Positions 1 through 5,422 of a stretch of DNA of 5,481 nt are shown here, piece after piece. This DNA comes from Paludibacteraceae bacterium (GTDB lineage: Bacteria > Bacteroidota > Bacteroidia > Bacteroidales > Paludibacteraceae). Made by a program: the position numbers and the translations under genes. The DNA is taken from assembly GCA_947445425.1 (NCBI GenBank), contig CANFFA010000190.1, forward strand, positions 1 through 5,481, written 5' to 3'. The notes under the pieces were generated by a model. The model ran no database searches. It had not been told where the DNA came from and was given only the letters and a program-made list of their open reading frames with translations. Within the stretch, counting starts at the first letter, position 1; each line of letters opens with the position of its first letter.

Positions 1-43
1 AGTGTGAGAACAATAACAACAATCTTTTTCAAGTGAGGAATAA

Positions 44-91
44 AAAAGCCGTCAACCACAACTCTATTTCAAGTTATGGATGACGGCTTTT
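44..91 (-). terminator. long hairpin terminator of the toxin-antitoxin operon
   Basis: The arms 44-63 and 72-91 pair over 20 positions with two mismatches (55/80 and 59/76) around an 8-nt loop. The base of the stem is AAAAGCCGTCA / TGACGGCTTTT. Read on the minus strand it starts 13 nt past the toxin stop codon and ends in a run of T (plus-strand A run 42-47), as expected of an intrinsic terminator. Because A and T flank both sides it could also stop transcription arriving from the left. The stem is longer than a minimal terminator. Confidence 0.8.
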
Positions 92-104
92 GTTTAGGAA
101 GTAG

Positions 105-413
105 TTATTCTGTAATAATTGTGTTGGATGGTATGATGCGTTGTATATAGGCAGTGTTGTTAGACATGACATAAATAATAGTCATTTTTTTGTAATGGAT
201 ACACCTTACATTGAACCCGTATTGAAGGAATGATTTTCTAGTTTGAATTTTCAAAGTCTCGGCATTTGATTCTAACCATTCAAATTCTTTGTACACTCCT
301 TTTATATAGCGTATTGCGGTAATTGGCGAATGGTGTTGGAAGGCGATTGCATGAGAGAGATTTCGTAAATCAAGTTGAGCCATTTCCGTGATTACCACAA
401 GGTATTTTTTCAT
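105..413 (-). CDS. RelE/ParE-family type II toxin-like protein
   Basis: This 102-residue protein has the layout of the RelE/ParE toxin fold. An N-terminal strand and helix (KKYLVVITEMAQLDLRNL, residues 2-19) resembles the VxxTxxAxxDL start of ParE proteins. A second helical region with AIRYIKGVYKEFEWLES (about 33-49) follows. The C-terminal sheet carries FNVRCIHYKKMTIIYVM and AYIQRIIPSNTI (about 67-98), matching the family's R-x-hydrophobic-YKK-IIY-hydrophobic pattern. Known family members inhibit DNA gyrase (ParE) or cleave ribosome-bound mRNA (RelE); the sequence does not show which applies here. It is the second gene of a pair: its ATG overlaps the TGA of the upstream gene (ATGA), indicating translational coupling. 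Length is normal for the family. The assignment rests on pattern recognition, not a database search. Confidence 0.8.
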   Translation of the reverse strand: MKKYLVVITEMAQLDLRNLSHAIAFQHHSPITAIRYIKGVYKEFEWLESNAETLKIQTRKSFLQYGFNVRCIHYKKMTIIYVMSNNTAYIQRIIPSNTIITE

Positions 414-619
414 AATTTACGAACATCTACTTTGTAATGATCGTTAAGAATCTGACAACATTCTTCATACGACTCCTCTAATGTAAATGTTTTTTGATCA
501 ACCAGACCTTCTGGTAATGGATATTCTACTTTTGCCACTTTGGGGTGCTTCTCCATTTCGCGAACTAAACGCATTCCTGTCGCTGAGGCAATATTGATTT
601 GAACATTAACTGTTTTCAT
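410..619 (-). CDS. putative antitoxin paired with the downstream ParE-like toxin
   Basis: This small protein (69 residues from the chosen start) lies directly upstream of the RelE/ParE-like toxin with a 4-bp overlap, the usual antitoxin position. I chose the ATG at 619 (MKTVNVQINIASA). A longer in-frame reading from a GTG at 643 adds eight residues, but that codon overlaps the -7 box at 643-650 and so would lie upstream of the transcript start. The N-terminus looks like a beta strand followed by a helix (GMRLVREMEKHP), then a proline-containing stretch (VEYPLPEG) and an acidic C-terminal helix (FTLEESYEECCQILNDHY). The acidic tail would suit toxin wrapping. No classical helix-turn-helix or ribbon-helix-helix is obvious, so its DNA-binding ability is uncertain. 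The antitoxin role is inferred from position, size and overlap. Confidence 0.65.
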   Translation of the reverse strand: MKTVNVQINIASATGMRLVREMEKHPKVAKVEYPLPEGLVDQKTFTLEESYEECCQILNDHYKVDVRKL

Positions 620-639
620 AATAATAGGATGTAAATAGG

Positions 640-656
640 ACACAAAGATAATGTGT
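640..656 (-). promoter_or_regulatory. promoter and possible operator of the toxin-antitoxin operon
   Basis: On the minus strand TATCTTTG (650-643) matches the Bacteroidota -7 consensus TAnnTTTG exactly. The -33 element is poor: GTTTT about 19-20 bp upstream instead of TTG. Expected transcription start is near 635-639, giving a leader of roughly 16-20 nt to the ATG at 619. The -7 box is framed by a small perfect inverted repeat, ACACA-N7-TGTGT (640-644 and 652-656), which could be a site for autoregulation; five-base arms are weak evidence. Confidence 0.5.
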
Positions 657-750
657 TTTTAGAAAAATAAAACTCCCCATTCGTTAATTATTAAGTTAAG
701 AGTTTCGGATCATACAATCGGATAAATACCGTCAAAGCTACTCAAGCAAA

Positions 751-772
751 TGCATTTTTTTAAGGTAATGCA
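751..772 (-). terminator. weak hairpin after the DUF5053-like gene
   Basis: TGCATT (751-756) and AATGCA (767-772) form a 6-bp stem with a 10-nt loop, starting 8 nt past the stop codon at 781-783. On the minus strand it is followed by TTTGCTTGAG, only a short T-rich tract, so it is at best a weak terminator. The same bases belong to a near-repeat of the esterase coding sequence (see findings). Confidence 0.3.
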
Positions 773-780
773 CATCGAGT

Positions 781-1029
781 CTATAATTGCTCGGAGACCG
801 TGCGTAATCTAAAAGAGAAATCAATCAAGGCACCTTTTAATTGTTCTCGCTCAGCGTCAGTAAATCCTCCAGTCCCTCCGTTTCCATCTACACCATTTAT
901 CTTATTGTACATCCACGAAGATGATTTTCCAAAATAACGTTTGGATATTTTAGACCAAGTAATATCTAAAAGAACATCACTGAGAATGGGTTTAATGTCT
1001 TTTTGCTTGTTTGAAATAGATGTTTCCAT
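781..1029 (-). CDS. small DUF5053-like protein of unknown function
   Basis: This is an 82-residue protein. Its central segment, about residues 25-46, reads WSKISKRYFGKSSSWMYNKI-NG, followed by a glycine-rich turn (GVDGNGGTGG) and a helix beginning FTDAEREQLKGALIDF. From memory this resembles the C-terminal part of Bacteroidota DUF5053 proteins (pattern YFGKS-SW-Y-(R/K)-ING ... FT-EE). The K-S-x-W-x-Y-x-(K/R)-ING section has the feel of a helix-turn-helix recognition helix, so DNA binding is possible but not shown. Start is the ATG at 1029; there is no clear ribosome binding site, as usual in this phylum. It lies 30 nt downstream of a tiny gene (1060-1194), probably in the same transcript. Function unknown. 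Confidence 0.65.
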   Translation of the reverse strand: METSISNKQKDIKPILSDVLLDITWSKISKRYFGKSSSWMYNKINGVDGNGGTGGFTDAEREQLKGALIDFSFRLRTVSEQL

Positions 1030-1059
1030 ATTGCTAATAATTTTAATTACAGTTACTAT

Positions 1060-1194
1060 TTAATTTTCTTCCTCTAATAAGTTTTCAAACAGCTCTCTAA
1101 TCCAAAGTTCCAGTTGAAAAGATGGGTTATGTTTCATTTTTTTGAAGTTTCTGATCAACTCAATTAGCTCGGCTTCTTTTTCTGTAAGTATCAT
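1060..1194 (-). CDS. very small acidic helical protein, first gene of a two-gene operon
   Basis: An open frame of 44 codons plus stop begins at the ATG at 1194 (MILTEKEAELIELIRNFKKM) and ends at TAA 1060-1062. An upstream in-frame ATG at 1209 would add MLNLR. The promoter suggests a start of transcription near 1215-1219, so the shorter start leaves a more usual leader of about 20-25 nt; I prefer it, but cannot exclude 1209. The protein reads as two amphipathic helices, LTEKEAELIELIRNFKK and a C-terminal FQLELWIRELFENLLEEE, joined by HNPS. The strongly acidic, leucine-rich tail would suit dimerisation or partner binding. There is no membrane segment or signal peptide. Support for it being real: coherent composition, dedicated promoter and close coupling to the next gene (30 nt). 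I do not recognise a named family. Confidence 0.6.
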   Translation of the reverse strand: MILTEKEAELIELIRNFKKMKHNPSFQLELWIRELFENLLEEEN

Positions 1195-1222
1195 CCTTAA
1201 GTTTAGCATTAATACCACATCA

Positions 1223-1258
1223 CAAACGTACTATCATTTTTCATAGTACGCAAATTTA
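1223..1258 (-). promoter_or_regulatory. promoter with palindromic operator-like spacer
   Basis: Minus strand: TTTG (1254-1251), a 20-bp spacer, then TACGTTTG (1230-1223), matching the Bacteroidota TTTG-N19/20-TAnnTTTG promoter. The spacer and the start of the -7 box form a perfect inverted repeat, CGTACTAT-N8-ATAGTACG (1250-1227), so a dimeric protein bound there would block the promoter. A second -7-like box, TAAATTTG, spans 1258-1251, sharing its TTTG with the -33 element; if used instead, the palindrome would fall in the 5' leader as a hairpin. Either layout suggests control of the small operon downstream. Confidence 0.6.
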
Positions 1259-1403
1259 CAGCAGTTTATTTTACAAAAAAATTATTTCCGTCTTGATATC
1301 ACAGATTGGGAGATCATTTTTCAATTTCTCAGTTCGATTGCAGAACTAAAAGTCTAATGGGTATCCGTTTTCAATGAGATCAATTGACAGGATAAATTAA
1401 GAT

Positions 1404-1450
1404 AAAAAAAAACGTCACCAAAATACCCATAAAGTAGTATTTTGATGACG
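1404..1450 (-). terminator. strong intrinsic terminator of the esterase gene
   Basis: Arms 1413-1426 and 1437-1450 pair over 14 positions with one mismatch (1418/1445) around a 10-nt loop. On the minus strand the stem begins 25 nt after the esterase stop and is followed by an uninterrupted T9 tract (plus-strand A run 1404-1412). This is a textbook rho-independent terminator and separates the esterase transcript from the small operon further left. Confidence 0.9.
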
Positions 1451-1474
1451 GCCTTTCAATTTTCAACAAAAACT

Positions 1475-2995
1475 TTATTTCGCTATCGCCCAATCGTCTG
1501 TTCTAAAAGGAGATGCTGGAATACCCTCTTTGTTGAAGAGATTCACTTTTGGATAATCTGCCCATCCGTAACGAACGGCCACGGGAGCAGTTACTTTGTC
1601 GGAGCTGACGATGATCTTCTTTCCATCAATTTTGGCATCCGCAAATACAAAATTCTTGTCGGCACCACAAATAACAAAACCTTCTAATTTGTCTCCTTTT
1701 GCTTCAAGGCCTTTGCCCAAGTGGGTAAATTCGATGATCGCCTTGTTGCCATCTATCTTCATGCTTTTGAAAATGGGACCACAATACTCAGCCTTTTTAC
1801 CATAGGCTAAAACCATAGCAGCGTTTAATGCCCTATCGGCAATCGGCTCTTTTTTAAGATAATGCACATCGGTATCGGCAGCATCCATGGTAACCACCAA
1901 AGCAGTATTTGGGATTTGCAAGCTGGCTTTCAACTGCACTTCTTGAACCAAGGTAATTCCACTGAGCTCGTTAGGATCAGTTTGTGGTTTGCGATTGGGG
2001 GTAATTTGGAAAATCAAAAAGGGTAAATCAGCACGTTCCCAATCTTTGCGCCACGATTGTACAAGTACTGGCAATAATTGATTATAGTTATTTGCCCTAC
2101 CTACATAGGCATTCGATTCGCCTTGGTACCACGCAATTCCTTTTACGGCATAGGGATAAAGAGGGGCAATTTCACCATTGTAAATAGTAGTAGTTCCTTT
2201 AAATTCACTCGGCAAACCAGCAGGCTGAGGAGGTGCAGGAAGTTTGTTAATTTTAGCAGAGTCTTTGGCACGTTCCCATGCATCACGAATGGGTTTCACT
2301 TTTAGAGCATTGGCATCGTACTCGGCTTTCATGGCCACCACGTCCATATATTTATCTTTTTTTGGTTGCGCTTCCAAGACTTCTTTGCTTAACCAAGATT
2401 CTATAACGGTGCCACCAAAAGCCACGCTTACAAATCCGACTGGTACGCCCAATTCTTTTTGTAATTTACTCAAAAACCAGTAGCCAATAGACGAAACGGT
2501 CTTGGTACTTTTGGGATCGGACAATACCCATTTAGCATTTACATTGCTCTGTGGTTCCATTTTGACAGTGTGAGGTACATTGAAAATACGCAGGTTGGGA
2601 TTGGTGGAATTGGCAACCGCCGCTTCACCACCTTCTGATTTCCACAATGCCCACTCCATATTACTTTGTCCGCTACAAATCCACACCTCTCCTATCAGGA
2701 TGTTTTTTACAGTAATCGTATTTTCACCTTTTACAGTAAGATTTTGTGGTGTAGCATTTTCCTTCATCGGTTTTAACTTTACCAACCATTTTCCGTTGGC
2801 GGCAGTGGTTTCCACTTTTTGACCGTTGAATTCAACACTTACTTTTTCGTTTTCAGCTGCCCATCCCCAAACTGGGACTTCAATACCCCTTTGGAAAACG
2901 GCATTGTCAGTAAATAGATTATTGACACTTACAGTTGCCTGCATTTGTTGGGCTGATAATGCAACGCCTAAGACTAGAAATTTTAAAATTTTCAT
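1475..2995 (-). CDS. secreted sialate O-acetylesterase-type (SASA family, SGNH-like) carbohydrate esterase
   Basis: This 506-residue protein starts with a signal peptide (MKILKFLVLGVALSAQQMQA, cleavage near residue 20), so it acts in the periplasm or outside. An N-terminal beta domain (about 21-100, NLFTDNAVFQRG...PVWGWA) precedes the SASA esterase domain. Recognisable blocks are CSGQSNMEW (107-115), with the presumed nucleophile Ser111; AFGGTVIESWLS (192-203); WYQGESNAY (289-297); and the C-terminal D-x-H, TDVHYLKK (375-382), presumed catalytic His378 with Asp376. The tail has the family's typical GWADYP...GIPASPFRTDDW ending. Such enzymes remove O-acetyl groups from sialic acid or from acetylated plant and host glycans; the substrate here cannot be read from sequence. 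It lies 136 nt downstream of the ruined GH2 gene on the same strand, implying a former joint role in glycan breakdown. I found no TAnnTTTG box in that gap, so it may have relied on the upstream promoter. All motifs are present; it looks intact. Confidence 0.92.
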   Translation of the reverse strand: MKILKFLVLGVALSAQQMQATVSVNNLFTDNAVFQRGIEVPVWGWAAENEKVSVEFNGQKVETTAANGKWLVKLKPMKENATPQNLTVKGENTITVKNILIGEVWICSGQSNMEWALWKSEGGEAAVANSTNPNLRIFNVPHTVKMEPQSNVNAKWVLSDPKSTKTVSSIGYWFLSKLQKELGVPVGFVSVAFGGTVIESWLSKEVLEAQPKKDKYMDVVAMKAEYDANALKVKPIRDAWERAKDSAKINKLPAPPQPAGLPSEFKGTTTIYNGEIAPLYPYAVKGIAWYQGESNAYVGRANNYNQLLPVLVQSWRKDWERADLPFLIFQITPNRKPQTDPNELSGITLVQEVQLKASLQIPNTALVVTMDAADTDVHYLKKEPIADRALNAAMVLAYGKKAEYCGPIFKSMKIDGNKAIIEFTHLGKGLEAKGDKLEGFVICGADKNFVFADAKIDGKKIIVSSDKVTAPVAVRYGWADYPKVNLFNKEGIPASPFRTDDWAIAK

Positions 2996-3019
2996 GGTTT
3001 AATAATTTGGTATTTTTTT

Positions 3020-3059
3020 AATGTGCTAATATGCCAATGTGCTAATGTGCCAATAATGG
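3020..3059. repeat. tandem 8-bp repeat, consensus AATGTGCY
   Basis: Five consecutive octamers can be read: AATGTGCT, AATATGCC, AATGTGCT, AATGTGCC and a degenerate AATAATGG. On the minus strand this reads as GCACATT units, placed about 25-60 nt upstream of the esterase ATG. Similar AATGTGCY runs occur in intergenic regions of other Bacteroidota as far as I recall. No coding or obvious terminator role is visible. Confidence 0.8.
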
Positions 3060-3131
3060 GGATTCGCGCAAGGCGTTTAAAATACATGAGTCTTACTAAT
3101 TTAATTTTCTGTTGGGCAAATGATTAATATG

Positions 3132-4184
3132 CTATTTTGAATATTCAATATAATTAAAAAGGAGTTTGTGGGCAACTTCGGCGGTAGATTCTTTTTCTTG
3201 CAAGCTATTGTAGATATCCAAGGTTGAGAAGATGATTTTACCTTTTCCGCAAGCTATCACACCAACTGCCGTTCCCAATTGTTGTGGATAGCAATGGTAC
3301 GCTCCTGCCACTAACTCTTCACCTTCCATTTGAATACCAATGCGCTCGTTACCATTTTTAACGACCATTTCATAGGGCCAATCCAATCCTTGAATTATCG
3401 GTAAATCTTTAAACAGAGGATGTTGCTTTACAAAATGAACACCGCCCAACCAGTTGCTTCCTACCACAAATATATCATTATATTTTACTCCTGGAACATT
3501 TTTGGATATCAATTCCATCCACGATGCAGCATTGTCAATAATAACCAAATTAGTACCCTCGTTCTTCACCCTGTCCATTATTTTTTGAGCATCAATCACG
3601 GTCGGATCTGGGATTGTCCAAAACAGGCGACAAGCAGCAGTATACCGTTTGTGGCGTAACTCTATTTTTAAAGCTACTGCTTTATTGGCTTCCAAATTTA
3701 AGGTTCCTTTAAGCGTTTTAGTTTTAAGGTCGTAAACAAACTTCTGTCCATTGACTATCAATTCGGCTACTCCGCCATAGCCCACTTCTATTTCAAAATT
3801 ATATGCCCCAGTAAAAGGTGGCAGTAATTGCCCTTCCCAACGGATGCTATAATTCTCAGTAGTGGAGACTTTTGGATGTGGCGTTGCACCTTGATTGATG
3901 ACCATGTTCACAAAAGGCTCATTTTGTTGGGCCACTTCTGTCTCAAAATCCTTACCCATAAAATAGGAAGTGGTCAAACCCTTGTTGCCTTGAAGGTCTC
4001 GTAAATTTTCATTGGAGATAATCATTTTATCACCACCTTTGGGAGTACGGGTAACGACCATCCAGTCCAGTTTTTTCAAGCCCTCGGCATAAGCTGGAAT
4101 TGAAACACCCTTTTCACTTTTCAAGAAATTCTTCACTACATCGCCATATTCCCAAATAGCACCACTTCCTACAACTTTGGAATC
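3132..4184 (-). pseudogene. GH2 fragment 3: PA14 domain and amidotransferase-like C-terminal domain
   Basis: This continues the same frame directly after the TAG, with DSKVVGSGAIWEYGDVVKNF. An open frame can start only from a GTG at 4136 or later codons, none of which looks like a native start. The first 90 or so residues (to KKLDWMVVTRTP) look like part of an alpha/beta domain. A PA14 domain follows (about GLTTSYFMGKDF to CRLFWTIP). It is marked by ENYSIRWEGQLLPPFTGAYNF, GGVAELIVNGQ, and a helical/strand ALKIELRHKR. PA14 domains bind carbohydrate in glycosidases. The final 150 residues (TNLVIIDNAASWMELI ... AGAYHCYPQQLGTAVGVIACGKGKIIFSTLDI ... KLLFNYIEY) resemble the class-I glutamine-amidotransferase-like fold found at the end of some beta-galactosidase-type proteins. 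The gene stop is TAG 3132-3134. Confidence 0.75.
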
Positions 4185-4877
4185 CTAGTTATTGACGGTT
4201 AAGAAAAACTCACGACCTGTAGCAACTTCCTTACCCGAAGCATCTTTTAATACTGCAGAAATTTTGCACATCCCTCCTACTTTTCCTGTAGGAATTTCAA
4301 TACCTTCCGCAATGAGTTGTCCGTATACTTCTCCACCAATGATGTTCACAGGAATCTCTTTTTGGAAAAGTTCTGCACCCAAGGTATCTTTTACCACCAG
4401 ACTTAAAATATGACTCCCTTTCAACTCTTTTTCATTGACAATGTAAAAATCGGTCAATACTTTTTCTGAGGCTTTTACTACTTGTTGACGGGTCTTGATC
4501 GCAACGTAAAGTGGCTGGTTATAATAAGCCAAAATAGCAGGATCAGCTTTTGGATTGCGGTAACAATCCACCACACCCGAATGATTATCAAGAATTTCAG
4601 CTTCCCAACCATTTACAGTATAGCCATCGGCAGTATTGTTGATGCGTACATTTTCAATTTTACGACCTTGGTGTTCGAGGGAAACTTTTCCCATGGCTTG
4701 GGTCAATCCGTCCAAAGTTGAGAAATAAGGCGACAGTTTTTTGGAATCAAAATAGTTTGCAAACTCCTTGTATTGTTGCAAATACAGGGCACCATCCCAA
4801 CCTAAATTAGCCTCTTTGTCCAGTGCTTCTTTAATTTTAGCAATACGTGGTGGAGCAGATAGTGCTCCTTCCTCCCC
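4185..4877 (-). pseudogene. GH2 fragment 2: end of barrel plus Ig-like beta domains
   Basis: In the shifted frame the protein resumes as GEEGALSAPPRIAKIKEAL, completing the expected YWGEEGA nucleophile motif; the first Glu of GEEG is the likely nucleophile. The barrel finishes near LSPYFSTLDGLTQAMGK. The rest is beta-rich and looks like the Ig-like or jelly-roll domains that follow GH2 barrels (for example QPLYVAIKTRQQVV, VLTDFYIVNEKELKGSH and a closing GREFFLTVNN). The same frame stays open upstream to 4973, but its first 32 or so residues are out-of-frame translation of the barrel, not real protein. The fragment ends at TAG 4185-4187; a CAG-to-TAG transition would be the simplest origin. 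Confidence 0.78.
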
Positions 4878-5352
4878 CCCAATAGACGATCTCAGCGTTG
4901 TTATCCGAATTATTGTAGTACTCCTTTGGACTGCGGTAAAACTGCTGCATCCAAGTATGTGGACCAGGTGCACGGTGATAATCGTACCAGCCGTTCATGT
5001 ATAAAGTACTATCAAAAGGTCGAGCATGCAATTTGGCTTGATCATCGGTATAGTACTTTGGTGCCCATCCGGAAGTACGGGTAATAGTGCGCGAAGGGTC
5101 AATCTTGTGCGCCTCAGCCATGTCGCGCTTGTGAAATGCAAAAATGGAATCAGGCACTTCCCGCATTTCATTTTGCATATTATAAATCACCAAACAGGCA
5201 CGACTGCGATCACGTTTCACCATGCGCATCAATTTTTCACGAAGACAAGCACGGGAGAAAGCATCATCATTTCCGGAAATATAGTTACCGGGCTCCTCAT
5301 AATACAACAATCCAATCTCATCCGCCAAATCCATAATGGGCACTTCTAAAAA
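4874..5352 (-). pseudogene. GH2 fragment 1: second half of the catalytic TIM barrel
   Basis: The segment begins (L)EVPIMDLADEIGLLYYEEPGNY, the conserved GH2 barrel strand around a DExG-L-YEE motif. It continues with VKRDRSRACLVIYNMQNEM, where the Asn-Glu pair (Glu about 59 residues after the first Met of the fragment) is the presumed acid/base. Further on come TITRTSGW and the aromatic stretch LYMNGWYDYHRAPGPHTWMQQFY. It ends at NAEIVYWG, where the G7 tract throws the frame and gives a short unrelated tail stopping at 4837. There is no plausible native start codon: the GTG at 5343 and ATG at 5334 lie inside conserved sequence. Family assignment is from motif recognition. Confidence 0.82.
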
Positions 5353-5371
5353 CTAATTTATTGTAAAATTA

Positions 5372-5402
5372 TTGCGTAACTAATTGATATTTACTATATT
5401 TG
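5372..5402 (+). promoter_or_regulatory. transposase promoter
   Basis: TTG (5372-5374), a 20-bp spacer and TATATTTG (5395-5402) match the Bacteroidota TTG-N19/20-TAnnTTTG promoter. Expected start of transcription is near 5406-5410, leaving roughly a 15-nt leader to the ATG at 5423. It drives the IS gene away from the GH2 remnant, so it would not transcribe the remnant or the esterase. Confidence 0.75.
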
Positions 5403-5422
5403 TGGTATAAATAACTATCAAG

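Larger units (their letters stand above)
3132..5352 (-). pseudogene. IS-truncated, frameshifted and nonsense-interrupted glycoside hydrolase family 2 gene
   Basis: Three stretches of coding sequence read as one protein of about 740 codons once two lesions are undone. First, the 5' end is lost: the frame reads back to 5344 and then meets a TAG at 5353-5355 in sequence that belongs to an adjoining insertion sequence, so half of a normal GH2 catalytic domain and the N-terminal beta domains are gone. Second, a C7 run (plus strand 4874-4880) puts the downstream part in another frame; six bases would restore it. Third, TAG at 4185-4187 interrupts a frame that otherwise continues unbroken into the C-terminal part. 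The downstream neighbour is a SASA esterase, so the intact ancestor was probably an exported beta-glycosidase of a polysaccharide-use locus. With three lesions it should not make active enzyme. Confidence 0.88.

Noticed and set aside
1331..1347. Short inverted repeat AGTTC-N7-GAACT in the intergenic region
   Set aside because: Five-base arms with no associated promoter or T tract are expected by chance in AT-rich sequence.
1380..1387. Palindrome TCAATTGA
   Set aside because: An isolated 8-bp palindrome without a neighbouring promoter element is uninformative.
1442..2822. Several plus-strand open frames of 69-81 codons opposite the esterase gene
   Set aside because: They lie antisense to a well-supported coding region with clear family motifs, have no promoter boxes and read as unstructured shadow translations.
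3020..3059. Octamer array as a CRISPR or phage attachment site
   Set aside because: Units are 8 bp and directly adjacent with no spacers, and no integrase or Cas gene is present.
3420..3659. Plus-strand open frame of 79 codons
   Set aside because: It is antisense to the PA14/C-terminal part of the GH2 remnant and has no independent support.
4185..4187. TAG as programmed stop-codon recoding
   Set aside because: The gene also has a frameshift and a missing 5' half, and no stimulatory structure was evident, so decay is simpler.
4878..4973. N-terminal 32 residues of the open frame starting at 4973 as a real protein start
   Set aside because: This stretch overlaps conserved barrel sequence in another frame and contains no GH2-like residues; the genuine frame begins only at the G7 tract.
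4192..5349. Plus-strand open frames of 66-107 codons opposite the GH2 remnant
   Set aside because: They are shadows of conserved GH2 protein on the other strand; the longest, starting at 5026, overlaps the acid/base region in antisense.
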